From assembly GCA_034687125.1 (NCBI GenBank), contig JAQGBZ010000157.1, positions 62,001-126,000 on the forward strand: a stretch of 64,000 bases of DNA, given 5' to 3'. Positions 11,994-23,986 of the stretch are shown here, in pieces. Numbering within the stretch: position 1 is the stretch's first letter; every line of letters begins with the position of its first letter. Source of the stretch: Neelides folsomi (taxonomy: Eukaryota; Arthropoda; Collembola; Neelipleona; Neelidae). The translations under genes and the position numbers were made by a program. Under the pieces are notes generated by a model. That model searched no databases, had not been told where the DNA came from, and saw only the letters and a list, made by a program, of their open reading frames with translations.

Positions 11994-14797
11994 ATGTATT
12001 CCTCTTTCTTGTTTTTACTATTCCTTTGTTTTCACTATTTTTTTATTTTAAGATTGAAGCTGAGGTTGAATCTCAATACAATAATTGTAAGTACAAAACC
12101 TAGATATCATTAATTAGTAATTACAACCACAATAGCATTACAGATTAAATAATTATTCTTCCCATACATTAGATTTTATAGAAGAATCGGAACATTTAAA
12201 TATTGGATATCTTTTAAATACGCCAAAATGCAAGATTCTCAATATAAGCGCTTATGATGTCCAGATAAGGTCATTCTTGAAAACGGGTTTGAAATTGCCA
12301 ATTTGTCCTTCAAAGAAATGGACTTACAAACACAATTCCGTAAGTTAATAAATATCTCATTATAATTATAAATAACGTGTATTCTAAAATTCATTAATAA
12401 GATTGAATATCATTTTTATAGTATTTAATACTCAATAATACTGCAATTGTCGAATCGGGATATTCACCGAGTTCATTATATTGTTGTTTTAATACAATAA
12501 CGCGTGCCGAACAATCTCCAAAATCTTACACAAGAGATGCTGATAGAATGTTCAAGTAAGGACCATTCTAATTTTAATATGCTATAAAGTATTATCTAAA
12601 TTAATTAAATATTAACAATAGGCCAATTTAATTTAATACTCACTTTATATTTTAGATGGCTATTAATTATGGGTTTTAAAATATATTGATTTTATTTTAA
12701 TTTCATAGTGTCAACAAAACTTGCATCCAGATAAACGAAGTTACTGAAATGGTTGATGAGTTTATTCAAGTAACTTGTATTTCAAAGCACTGGCCTTACT
12801 TTTTAAATGTTGTATACAAAGATTACCACGCGTTCGCTATTCCCCAACAAAGTTCCAAAACGGACAACAAAATTGAGCATTGGAAAAACCATTCAATTGA
12901 AAAACCCCCAAATATATTCATGTTTGGAATTGATTCCATATCGAGGCTCAATTCTATAAGAACCTTTCCAAAAATTCGAAATTTTTTAAATAGCATTGGA
13001 GCTTATGAAATGATTGGATATACAAAAGGTATAATTTATACTTTCCATCTTAATATTTATTTTGCAGACATTATAAAATTCTAAAATATTCATTTTGTTT
13101 GTGTTGATAAATTATTAATTTCATGTAATTAATTTTATTTAATCTTTAGTTGGGGATAATACATTTCCAAATTCAGTTGCCTTTCACACTGGATATAGCG
13201 AAGAAGAACTAGAAGAAATTTGTTACAAAAGATATGAAAAGCAAGATTTTTGTCCGTATATTTGGAAAAAGCGAGTTTCTTTTTAAAATCAAAACAATTA
13301 ATACTTTTATTAATAAGGCGTTAATTTTTGGTTCATAATAAGTATAAATGAATTAAATTGTCCTAAAATTGTAACAGATTTGATGTATCAAATTATTTCA
13401 CTTCATTGGCTGAAGACGTTCCCTTTCTGAATGGATTTAATTATATGAAAACGGGATTTGTTGAAAAACCAGTAGATTTTTATCTTCGGCCAATTATGTT
13501 AAAAGCCCATAATAGTAAAACGACGGTGATTGACAATATAATCTTCATTTACTATATTTATTTTATTGCCAATATAATTTTAATCATAAATCATGATTGA
13601 AATTTTTACTTGACAGGGCTTCTTTCTTAATTGTATAGGCGATCAATTAAATGAAGAATTTTTGATGAGCTATATCGAAAACATCATGAACGTTTCCTCA
13701 ATTCATAACGTCCCTTTCTTCATTTATTCATGGTTTACCAAATTAGCTCATGAAGATCAAAACGAAGCCCAATCTTTTGCCGATCTTATAGAGAGCTTTC
13801 TTAGAAGGATCGATCTCTCAAATACAATTTTATTTTTCATGAGTGATCATGGAAGAAGGTAAATAATTTATATCAGAGTAGATTTAACCCTAAGTATCAA
13901 TTTAACACACTAGGATATTTATTTATTACAAGATATTTTTCCATATACAGAGCATTCCCTATTAGTACCTAACTATCTTTAATGCGCATCTAACTTTTTG
14001 CTATTACTTTCTGGTTCAGATTTTGGAATTTAAGTAAATTAAATTTAGGTATGGTCAATTCCGTAATACAAATCCTGGGTGGTTTGAGGATAAGCTTCCA
14101 ATGCAATGGGTTTACATTCCTCCGTCCATATCAAGAAAGCATAAGGACTGGAAAGAGAATCTCATTATGAACTCCAAGTAATTATCAAATGTTTGAGTGA
14201 AGGGTATTTTGAAGAATATTATTCAAGATGTTGTTTTACAGGCGGCTCACGTCACCGTATGACATTTTCCAAACACTCGCTCATGTCCTCGAGACGGAAT
14301 TGAAATTGAGAGTTGAAGATTCCATGAGGATGAATGGAACCATTCTGCAAAGGAAACACGGAGTGTCTCTATTTAAAGAAGTGCCACTGGAAAGAACGTG
14401 TCAAGATGCAGGGATTCCAAGTTCCTATTGTGCCTGTTCCGCCCCTACAAAGCTTTCACTTACTGATTTAAATCTTCAAGCTGCAGCTGAATCTGCCATT
14501 AAGAAAATCAACTCAATCCTTCCGCTCCAATGTTCCAATTTAACTCTTTCTCAAATACATTCTGGAGCTTTGCTCAAAACCACGTACAACGGGCAAGAAA
14601 TATCAACTTACATTGTTGGGTTTGAGACCAAACCGGGAATTTTTGTATTTGAGGCAAGCGTTGAACTGGTCAATCAAAATAATGAACAAATTGAATTTAA
14701 GACTGCAACTTTACCTAATCGAAATAATAAGATAAACACTGATACAAGTTGTACAAAAGATAATCGTGCGGAATTGTATTGCTTTTGTTTATCTTAA
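11994..14797 (+). CDS. DUF229 alkaline-phosphatase-superfamily type II membrane protein, 9 exons, 637 aa
   Basis: Exons: 11994-12090, 12173-12339, 12422-12555, 12709-13028, 13150-13270, 13378-13525, 13617-13858, 14049-14177, 14242-14797. A short cytosolic start leads into a membrane anchor (FLFLLFLCFHYFFIL), so the protein is probably type II with a large lumenal or extracellular domain. DUF229 motifs are in order: FGIDSISRLN (Asp208, Ser209), GDNTFPN, DFCPYIW, AEDVPF, NCIGDQLN, MSDHGRR (406-408, metal ligands), EDKLPM and SPYDIF. A cysteine-rich segment ends the fold. The family is sulfatase/phosphatase-like, but the reaction is unknown. The intron after exon 5 needs a GC donor (GCGAGT); the nearby GT donor would put a stop in the next exon. 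A related gene lies at 19.1-21.6 kb. Confidence 0.88.
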
Positions 14798-15619
14798 CTT
14801 TACTATTTATTAAACCTTCCAATATGGATATTTTATGAGCTGTGAATATGCTCTGTGAATAGTTTTGAAAATTCAATAAAACTTTACAATTAATCAGGAG
14901 AGTTTTGAATGAAAGAATTGGTTAGTTTTTTTTATAACATCCAAGAAAAGATTTATGCGACGCAAGTTAATTTATTTTCTTTTTGTGCGTCACACACATC
15001 CACTTCATAGAAGATAAGAGAGCCGTGAAGGAAAGTAAATTAAGAGTGTTAGAATTCCATTGCTCGCCTCAAAGAATTAGGGAAGAGGAAGCGTCGAGGA
15101 GTCTCAAGAATAGAAACTCTGGTTCAAAACGACTTCCCGATTCTTCTCTTTAAGACCAACTTTGCTATATGTAATATCTAGTGTAAGAAAAATTGTAATT
15201 GAGCTCATTAGTATTGGGTTCATTAATTTACCAAGTACAAGTACCAACCATAAAATCCATTATGTTTGATTGATGCTTTTGAGGCTAAATGTATGAAGGT
15301 ATTTGACCAAGTTTAAGTTTTCTGTTCTATTATAAGAGATTTCTATTGGTATAATATTTTAAAATTCTTTAAATTATATTTAATTTCAATTTAAACATTC
15401 TATAATCTTAAAAAATTTCTTTCAAATGCTCCACAAACTATATTGATAAGGAATAGACTGTAATGATGAGTTTGCAAAACGTTTTTTCTTGTATAAATAC
15501 TAAATAGAACTACATACCGATATATAAATATAGGATACTTTAAAATAATAAAACTGAACGGTGTTGAAGTATATTTCATTTTTTAATTATAAAAAATAAT
15601 TAAAAAGTGGAAAAGGTTA
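14798..15619. other. Intergenic, 3' flank of the DUF229 gene
   Basis: AATAAA-type signals follow the stop of the DUF229 gene (near 14875). A somewhat GC-richer stretch at 14950-15160 has no maintained reading frame. Nothing else supported. Confidence 0.45.
15611..15614 (-). terminator. Pol III oligo-T terminator of tRNA-Leu
   Basis: On the minus strand a TTTT run begins five bases after the last base of the tRNA, the usual RNA polymerase III stop signal. Confidence 0.6.
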
Positions 15620-15701
15620 GGTACGGGCGAGGTTCGAACTCGCGCCCACTAAAGTGGAATAGCACCTGAAGCTACCGCCTTAACCACTCGGCCACCGTAC
15701 C
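15620..15701 (-). tRNA. trnL-CAG: tRNA-Leu, anticodon CAG
   Basis: The 82-nt minus-strand sequence folds into a class II cloverleaf. The acceptor stem GGTACGG/CCGTACC is perfect. The D arm carries the A-box GGCCGAGTGG. The anticodon stem GTAGC/GCTAT encloses loop TTCAGGT with anticodon CAG. The long variable arm is CCAC-TTTA-GTGG, and the T loop TTCGAAC forms the B box. No intron interrupts the anticodon loop. CCA is not encoded, as usual in eukaryotic nuclear genes. Confidence 0.96.
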
Positions 15702-16073
15702 AATCTCATCTTCATGGGTCCAATTGGAGTCACAAGTACTGGATCACTTTGGGCTGAGGGAAATAAAAGCTGGCAACACACTATATTCTGCTAAAGGGTT
15801 GAGCGGCTCTTTTACTATTGTTCATTTTACTTTCACCGGGAAAGCAACAAGTTATTGTTTTTGTTTCATCACTTTCATCTTTAATTTATATTAAGTTTAA
15901 TTGCAATTTAATAAATTAAACTTTTTCATTTAAAGTTTTAAACTTTTATTGTTCCACTAATCCTAATTTAGTATCAGTTGAGTATAGTAGAATAATGTGA
16001 TTTTTATCCATTTTATTTTGAGATAATTGACGTTGAGAATTTGAGAAAATTATAAGATTTTCATTATTCAACA

Positions 16074-18478
16074 ATGGCCAAATTTACAATTCTTCTTCCA
16101 TTGTCACTTCGAAGAGAACAGTTCCAAAGTCAAGATGGGCATGGACATGATAGTGGAAGTGGTGAAACGAGGGAAATGGTTCGTGTCACGATGAATTATC
16201 CTGCGAGTTCATCTGGGTCGACTGGATCTTTGTCGAATAAGGAAATCACTTTAAGGCTTACAAGTGACGAGAATCCAACATTTTTCTTTCATTTGAATAT
16301 CAATGAAGGAGAATACCAAGGGTTGAAAAATGAACAAGGGCTCTTGGTGGACTTTTTCGGTTTTCCGAAGCAGCTACTCACGCTGCTCAAAAGATGCGAT
16401 CCGCATTCGAGAGATGAAAATGATTCGGAATTAATTGGAGGCCCAAAATTCCTTTTAGTTATGAAACTATCAATGAATGGATTCAGTAAGTTTATAAAAA
16501 ATATTATACAATTCAAATTTTTAGCTTATACATATTTTGTAATTAGAGTAAATTAGTCATCTGCGTGAAATCTAACCATAAGAATAACTTGAATGAATTT
16601 TTTACTTTTATTGTAGTTTTGGATTTTGTTGAGTCGAACCCTTTCAAATATCTTAGCCATCTCTCACTTCGAATCAACCAAGGAACGGATGCTGAAGTTA
16701 AAAAATATCTCGCTGAAGTCACACATTCACTCAAAAAAGATCAAGAGATGATGCAGAATAAATACATGAATTTATCTTCACAGATGAATGAGGAAATTAC
16801 CAACTTGAGAGAAAAATTGGAAGAGAAATGCGAAGAAACAAATCGATTGCGTCAAGAGATCAATTTCCAATCCAATTCCATTTCAAGTAAGTTTATGCAA
16901 GAATTGGCACTCGAGAAAGAAAAGAGCCTCAAACTTCAGACTGAGCTCTCTGGAAATTTTGACAACCACAGAAGAGAAATCGAAAAAAGAGAATATGAGG
17001 TAAAGTTATTAAAATAATAATAATTAAACAATACATTTTTAATCATCACTTGCTATTTATAATAATCAGTTATTTCATAATGCGTGCAATTCTTCTTAAC
17101 ATTCAATGAATTTTTCAATGTTTTTAATCTAGAACAAAAAAGTATTAGAAGACAAGCTTTCTCTTTATGAAAAAGAGAATAGAGATTTGACGGATCTTAA
17201 ATCGAAAAATCAGTCGACGATCGATGACTTGTACAACCGATTGAAGCATTACGAAAACGACGTCACGATTCTTCAAAAAGAAATAACTCTTGCTCGAAAG
17301 CACATCGGAAAGTTGGATTCGGATTATCATGACAAAGAACTTCAAGCCAGGAGTTTACAGAGTAAACTTAATTCAGCCGAAGAAGAACTAAGAGGAAAAC
17401 GGAGTTTGAATTCAAGTCAAGAAGAGCTCATCCGGACTTTCTCTGAACAAAAGAAGGCTTTGGAAATTCAGAATGAATCTCTGACTCGAGATTTAGAGAA
17501 ACACAAGAACTTGAGCAAAAGCTGTAATTCTGAATTAATGAAAGGGAATGAAATCATCAAGAAGCTTCAGAATGAAATTCGAAATACTCACAAAGACAAA
17601 AAATTAGAGGTATTTAAATATATTATTAAACAATTTCAATTTCATTGAAATATTTCATTTGAAATTAATTACTTAACATTCCTAATAATGTTCATTTTTA
17701 AGTATTTTGAGGGATATTTATTGTATAATATTAGTACATTGTACATAATATACTTTTTATTCTTATAATAATTGATTAATTGATTTTATATTTACAGAGA
17801 CAAAAAAGAATTGAGCTGGAAGAACTTGCAGAAAGAAAAGAGAAAGAAATGGTCGGAATAAATGAAGATTTGAAGAAGCTGAAAGAAGACTTTACTCATT
17901 TTGAAGCTGAAATGGAAGCAAAAACAAAATTATTGGAAGAAACAGAGAAAAAAGTTGAGGCTCAAGAAGAGGTTTTAAAAACAAAGGAAACTCTCATTTC
18001 ATGGCTCAACAAACAGTTGAATGAACTTCAGGGGCTTGGAAATCTCTCAAGATTTCGTCAGAACCTTGAAGTTGCTAAAGATCCGGAAAGATTCGGTCTT
18101 CGGGACGCTTCTGAATTGGAAAATCGTGATTCAACATTACGCGGAATTTCATTTGAACAGGACCAAAGTGTGGATAAATCCAAGTCGTTGAATCAAAATT
18201 CTTACAGTTCTCCCGCTTGGATGAATATTTACAAGAATTCCCTGAAAGCAAATGACTCACGAGTCGAAGCACATCAGGGCTCAATTAAAGAATCAACTTT
18301 ACTGGAAAATGACTCAAGTCGGAATGTGAATGGGAATATCAACGAAAAGGACAAAGTTGGAGGGAGGGGAAGAAAATTGAATCCTAAAAGACAACCAACT
18401 TGGGTGACGAATGGAAATTCAAAAGTAACATTGGATGCTCTCATTAACAAACCTACTTTCCCTATTTGGAAAAGTTAA
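16074..18478 (+). CDS. SASS6: SAS-6, centriole cartwheel protein, 4 exons, 650 aa
   Basis: Exons: 16074-16485, 16617-16999, 17133-17609, 17798-18478; phases are 1, 0, 0. Residues 1 to about 170 form the globular SAS-6 head: basic strand-turn segments, then FGFPKQLLTLLKRC, then FLDF-type strand and VESNPFKYLSHLSLRIN, and the PISA-like NQGTDAEVKKYLAEV. From about 170 to 480 the protein is an almost unbroken heptad coiled coil rich in Glu, Lys and Leu. The last 130 residues are polar and disordered. SAS-6 dimers assemble nine-fold rings that template the centriole. The insert HGHDSGSGETRE near residue 25 is longer than in vertebrates. An adjacent in-frame methionine before ATG 16074 was not seen, and the Met-Ala start is standard. 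Confidence 0.9.
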
Positions 18479-19093
18479 CCGTTTAAATGAGACATGTTTA
18501 ATAATTAACATAATTTTCTATTTTAAAATCTTGTAAATTTTTCACGCTTCTGCCACATTGTATTATCATTCTTTTTCCTTGAAAATGATTCATGAAAGTT
18601 CCAATTGTAATTTATTTAATTTATGTTTAAACAAGATTTGAGAATTTAAGAACCTATTGAATTATTTTTTATGAGTTTAAGTTTAAGTATTTGTGAATAG
18701 TGAATGTGTGATGTGTTCTTGATGCTACAACTTTTTTTTCTCAAGCCTTAACAATTTAAGTGCAATGTATCTGATTGATGTATGGTTATTTAAATCTGAT
18801 TTGGAAATTAATTCTATATATTTTTGCAGGTTATTTCAAATGCAATAAAAACATACTTTTTTTGTTTTAAATATTTAAACAACATTTACATTTATTTTAT
18901 ACAAATAGGTTAACATGCAAGGGTATTATGTTTAGGTAAATTCATTAAAGGTATAATTATATAATTATATCTTTATATTAGCATCACGAGAATATTTTAA
19001 TAGCAAATCTAACGTAGTAAAATGTAAAATTATAACGTTTATCATTAAGTAGATAACTTACAATAATTTAAATTATTTAAACATTAAAAAAGA
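18479..19093. other. Convergent 3' flanks of SAS-6 and the second DUF229 gene
   Basis: AATAAAA occurs near 18844 as a likely poly(A) signal for SAS-6. The region ends at the stop of the opposing DUF229 gene. No coding potential is seen. Confidence 0.5.
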
Positions 19094-21648
19094 TTAATTA
19101 CAAAAACAAATTTTTTTCAGTACAACATCTTTGGAGTCCGCTACGCATTTTGATTCTTGCGAATATTGACTTGTTCGAATTACCTCCCCAAACTTCCAAA
19201 TATTATTTTCCTTTGTTATCAACATATCAAAATGTCCCGTTCCTGGTATAGTTCTGAATGCCACTTGATACTTTTCTGATAATAATAATTGGCCCTTTTG
19301 TTCTTCTTTTAAAGCGGATGTATAATTGTGATATATCCTTTGAATGCTCACGATTTCTTTAACCTTTAAACTCGCACATTTGTTTAGACTATTTTTGATC
19401 AATAGATTCATTTCACCCACAAGCAAAAAAATCCCCTTCTTTGCATCATCACTACCAATTGGAAATGATATTTTAGAATTACAAAAACAAAACTCGTCCG
19501 GAATTCCACATGATTGACAATTCCTATCTTCCGGTATTGGAAGAAAAAGACTTATTCCTCTATTTGTTAATTCATTGGTTCGCGTCAAAAGATTTTCATC
19601 GGTTATTTTGCGCAAATCCAAGAAATCCTTTAAAGTTTCATGTAAATCGAAGTGAGTTGTTAGACGCCTTGTATTGTTTTTAAGGGTGTCGATCGCAAGA
19701 GGATATTTCTCTTTGAACTCATCGGGAAAGATGAAATACATAAAAGGCATCCGATCTTCCAAACTCCCTTGGGTGGTTTCTCTTAAAGGCCCCGTTCGAA
19801 TTCCATGGTCGCTCATTAGAAGGAAAATTGTTGTATTGAAATGGCCTTTGGCTTTCATCCATTCTAGAGTTTCCCGAAGAGCATTGTCACCCAGAAGGGA
19901 TCTTTCAAGATTGTCATGAAAGAGGGAATTGACCCAATTATAACCAAAATATCTCCTCGATTTTCCCATAAAATTGGCTATGAGCTTCAAGTTGTCAAGT
20001 ATAGATTGATATGCAAGTTTGGCCCCATGACAGAGATGTGAATTGTTGGGATGATTATTTCCAATGAATAGGTCCATTTGTCGAAAAAATCCATTGCCTT
20101 GAATAGAAATTCATAATATACCTTAATATATTGTAGATAAAGATTAAAATTAAACCTGGGCTCAACACTGGTTGGGAAACAAAGGATCCTACCACCTAAT
20201 TGAGGATGCTCATGGTTTGCGCGATTATTTATTATTATTTACCATTTACGATAAGGTATTTTAATAAGATAGATATGACTTTAAATCCTACCGTAATCAA
20301 CGGGTGATTTTCTAAATCCTTTTTTATCGAGTGTAAATAAGCCAATATCATTCCCATCTTCTGCATAACTCGTGTAAAATCCATTTTTCTTGAAATCGTC
20401 CCAAATAAATGTGCAATTATCAAAATAACCTTCATTTATCCAACAATCTTTTTTCAATTCATCTACATCCATACCGGTTAGCAAAGGCATCTGGATAAAA
20501 ATATTTATATGAATTAAAATAATATGAAATGCTTAACATATCTATTATCAATTTATTATTTGTGTCTTTTTTTGTGTCAACTTTAAAGATTATTAATATG
20601 TAAATATTATGTAATTCCATTCATTTTGATTACTATATTGGGAAATGTGTTTTCTCCATTTTTGGCCGCTCCATTCAACTCAATGGCATTCAATGTGTTT
20701 AAAAGATACTTGCGAGCTTTGGGTAACGCTCTGATAAATTGCATATGAGAAACTGCATCGAAACCCAATATAACAACATTATAATCACTAGAGACTTTTC
20801 TTTCACTGGCCGATTTCTTCATTTCTAATACCCGTTTTTCAATTTGTGGTTTGACGCGGATAAATCTGAATATGTCGTTTGAAACTTTGTTTTTGCTTCC
20901 TGGTAATGGACATTTTAAGAGAATCGTTTCGTAATTCTTCGGAATTAAAGTCACATTTGATTTAACATTTATGCATTCATCCTTAACTCTGAATAAAAAT
21001 TAAGGCTTAATACAGGTGCTTATGCTGCATAAGCACCTGTATTAAGCCTAGTGGTATAAGTTATGCACACATCGCTCTATCTATATTGTTTATATCATGA
21101 TTCATGAGTAACTTATAAATTAATATATTTTAAAATAAAGTTTAAATTTTTGAAACTTACATGTAATGGTTTTCGTAATTTCCATATTTGTAATCAGTCT
21201 CAGAACTCTTGTCGAGTAATTCTTGGTAGCAACATTCTCTGCTGTTATATTTGGAGTTTTGGGGAATTGAAATTATTGAAGAATCGAGATCAGATTCGAA
21301 TAATGATGTATATCTTAAAGAACATTTAATTTTTGGAGGAGGAAGAAGAAATTTTTTAATTGATTCTTCAAAAGGATCAAGTTGGGGAATAACACAGCCT
21401 TTATTGTTATTAATTAAACTTGTTTCAGAATCATTGTTTGTCCCATTTTGCGACAATGAACTGGTAATAAAAGCCTTTGGGCGTTCATAATAGGCCAACA
21501 AAGGTAAAGCGTTTATTACGATTATGATTAGAAAAATACCTAGCATAATTGAAATGACTTTTGGAATTTTCTTCCTTAATTTTAAAATTAAGTTAACAAT
21601 TTTCCTCTTCCTTGTCTTCAATGGCGATAACATTATAAACGGTTTCAA
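19094..21648 (-). CDS. Second DUF229 type II membrane protein, 4 exons, 681 aa
   Basis: Exons: 21648-21161, 20988-20634, 20490-20292, 20097-19094. A basic N-terminus precedes one long anchor (VISIMLGIFLIIIVINALPL), giving type II topology. The DUF229 core shows VVILGFDAVSHMQFIRALPK, NTFPNIMPLLTG, CTFIWDDF, SYAEDGND, MSDHGIRTG and DRMPFMYFIFP, then a cysteine-containing block RNCQSCGIPDEFC. It is a paralogue of the plus-strand gene at 12.0-14.8 kb but has far fewer introns and a longer stem, so the two are old duplicates or independent family members. The reaction is unknown; the fold belongs to metal-dependent phosphatases and sulfatases. The first intron (20989-21160) contains a striking 47-bp palindrome just before the acceptor. 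Confidence 0.88.
21003..21049. repeat. 47-bp near-perfect palindrome inside an intron
   Basis: Twenty-three-base arms, perfectly complementary, flank one central T at 21026. It sits in intron 1 of the second DUF229 gene, about a dozen bases upstream of that gene's 3' splice site. In RNA it would form a strong hairpin. No target-site duplication or internal sequence is present. Confidence 0.9.
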
Positions 21649-22690
21649 TATGGAGATAGCTCTAGGACGTATTTTTTTATAAAATTAATTATTCATGTAA
21701 TTCATTCAATTTACTTGGGTTCACTTACAAACAACAAAATGAAATTTTCAAACGATTAATTGAGTATAAAATACGATTATGCAACATATACTGCATATAT
21801 ATTGAGTTCTTTAGCATATAGGATATGATGGCCAAGTTTAAAAGGGACAAGATTTAAAATTATCGAGAACTTTAAACAAATAAACTGCATCAATATTAAT
21901 ATTCCTATAATTATTTATTGGCTTAATTAAACTTGCTTAAACATTGAAATGTGAAATATGTATACAAAAATATTAAATATTATTTGTAGGTACCTATGTA
22001 CTTTTACGATGGAAAGATGGAATATATTTAAAAGTATATAAAAGTCAGATGAATAACACACATCCTGAAAGCACTAATGAACAAACAAACACTACACCAA
22101 GATTTAAAAATCTATAAATAAGAAACAATGAAACAAATTACAATTTTACCTCTAGGTATTAACTATGGTCATTTAATTGTGTAGAAAGTTTCGGCCTTAA
22201 ATCTAAGCAAATAGTGAGAGATTCTTTACAATTACTTTCCTGTAACCCAAATTTAAAATTGGATTGGATCTTTTAAAGATGCAAATGAACTCTGACTCAT
22301 TTTCGACTGATTCCCTATACACGTGTCAGATAGTGTATTTATCGAAAGAAGTGAAAAAATCCCAGATAGCAAATTTTTTATTACTAATTCAAACTATGCA
22401 ATGTGCCTTATAAGGATGAGGTTTTACATAATGTGGTTATGTTTTATTTAATAGATTATTGTATGGTAGTAGTTACATAATTAATAATTAATACTTATCA
22501 TGAGGAAATTAAAATATCTTATATTAGGAACAAACTAAATATTAACTAATTTATAATATATAATATATGTTATGTAATATTATTAATATACGAAAAGGAG
22601 AAAGAATCGTTTATTTTCTTTCCTGGGACTGTATTTATAAAAATTTTATTCCTAATAACTACATCTTTAATAGTTAACCAAACAAATGTT
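21649..22690. other. Intergenic AT-rich region
   Basis: Upstream side of the second DUF229 gene. No exon, RNA gene or clear promoter element is supported. Confidence 0.5.
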
Positions 22691-23155
22691 GGGGGCTAAT
22701 AAAGAAATCCTATTAACGCTTTATAAATAAGGCGATTTTAAGCTAACAAACGTGTCAAATCAACCAGTGCAATCTACAGTGTAGTGCTCACGGATTTCAT
22801 TCCAACTTTTGTTGTGCTCGAGCATGCATATATCTATTTAGAAATTAGATTAATTAAAACAATAACGATTAAAATTGATCAAAAGCTTAAATTATATTTT
22901 CGCAAATTTGGGTCCACAGGTTTTCCTTTAATTTGTCGGTGACTTCCATCGAAAAGCTTCCGAAAAGTTGGTGTAATTTTCGATCACGAGATTAACCAAC
23001 AGAATGTTTTCTTGATGTGACCAATTGGCCCTCCTTGGTCTTTTCTCCTTCGCACCCGGGTTCGACATTTGCGAAAGTTGGGACATTTTTAGAAATGTGT
23101 AAAAATGCACTTATGAGCTAATAGCGAAATGTTTTCCCCTAACTATATTAGGCCC
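22691..23155. mobile_element. Probable PIF/Harbinger-type DNA transposon remnant
   Basis: The ends show degenerate inverted similarity: GGGGGCTAATA on the left, and GGGCCTAATA on the complementary strand on the right. Between them is a Myb/SANT-like coding fragment, the accessory protein class carried by Harbinger elements. No DDE transposase is seen, so this would be an internally deleted copy. A TTA is present at the right flank, but no matching duplication was found on the left, so the ends are tentative. Confidence 0.4.
22887..23110 (-). pseudogene. Myb/SANT-like DNA-binding domain fragment (transposon-derived)
   Basis: Starting at 23110 the frame reads a short leader, then RRANWSHQENILLVNLVIEN and TNFSEAF, the first helices of a Myb/SANT-like domain. 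The conserved last helix, TDKLKENLWTQICENII, follows in a different frame, so one frameshift separates them. The copy stops right after this helix. Such domains occur in Harbinger transposons and in host proteins derived from them. It is probably not expressed as a functional protein. Confidence 0.55.
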
Positions 23156-23188
23156 TTATTAGGTTGTTTGTTAATACGAAAAAACTCG

Positions 23189-23203
23189 AGGTCATAGTGA
23201 CCT
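23189..23203. promoter_or_regulatory. AGGTCA inverted repeat with 3-bp spacer (nuclear-receptor-type half-sites)
   Basis: AGGTCATAGTGACCT is a perfect inverted pair of AGGTCA half-sites with spacer TAG. This matches the IR-3 estrogen-receptor-type consensus, not the IR-1 ecdysone layout. It lies beside transposon remnants and far from any promoter, so chance is a fair explanation. Confidence 0.25.
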
Positions 23204-23336
23204 AACAAAGTTAGCTATTAGATGATAAAGTTAATGGACCGTTATAAAAATCTAGCTAGAATTTTCTCCTCGACGAATGAAAGAATTTTACTTTAATAAA
23301 TACTATATGGGACCTTTTGGGAAAAAACGGGGTCCA

Positions 23337-23776
23337 AGTATTTATTAATTTAAGTTTCTAAAGAATTCGAGATTTTAATTTATTTGATCTTCAGTAAAAA
23401 TAAACGATACATCACGTATTTCAACAAATTGGGGCAATTTACTACATTGACTATTATAACGTTAAAACATGATATCTTTGTTTATCAACCGTTACGTTTT
23501 GAGAATAATTTTGAAGAGACCTTTATGAATTTTATCATTTCCACTATTCTTTTTTCAATTCACTCTTCCAAGTTAAAAGAATTAAACATCTTCCGAATAT
23601 AATTTTCTCAAAACGACAGCTCAACAAATCGGATTGGGTAGATTATTCAGCATTTCAAAAAAGTTCAATTCAACTTTACAAAAAATTTGATGAATTCCTC
23701 ATGTAACTATAATTTTAATTGAAGTTCAAATAAGTTAAAATTCATAATTCTCTAGAAACTTACATTAATAAATACT
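23337..23776. mobile_element. Nested fold-back element, about 440 bp
   Basis: The ends AGTATTTATTAAT and ATTAATAAATACT are inverted copies, and the similarity continues inward (AAGTTTCTAAAGAATT against AAGTTTCTAGAGAATT). An inner pair around 23.49 and 23.60 kb (CGTTTTGAGAA and TTCTCAAAACG) shows that most of its length is palindromic. It splits the left arm of the surrounding element at a point where the right arm is continuous, so it inserted later. No coding frame of interest was found inside. Confidence 0.75.
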
Positions 23777-23986
23777 ATACTCCTCACACTCTAAGTTCCA
23801 AGAAAATTGAATCCCCCTCATGAAAGGGTTGTTTCGGAGGGCTGGATTTGGCGCACATTGAAATAACCGTACTATTTGCTTCAATGTTGCGTATTGCCTA
23901 TTACAATTATTTTAATATACATAGAACTTATAAAATATTTTATTTGGCGTTAATCCAACAAAACGGATTATAAATATTTATCGGAT

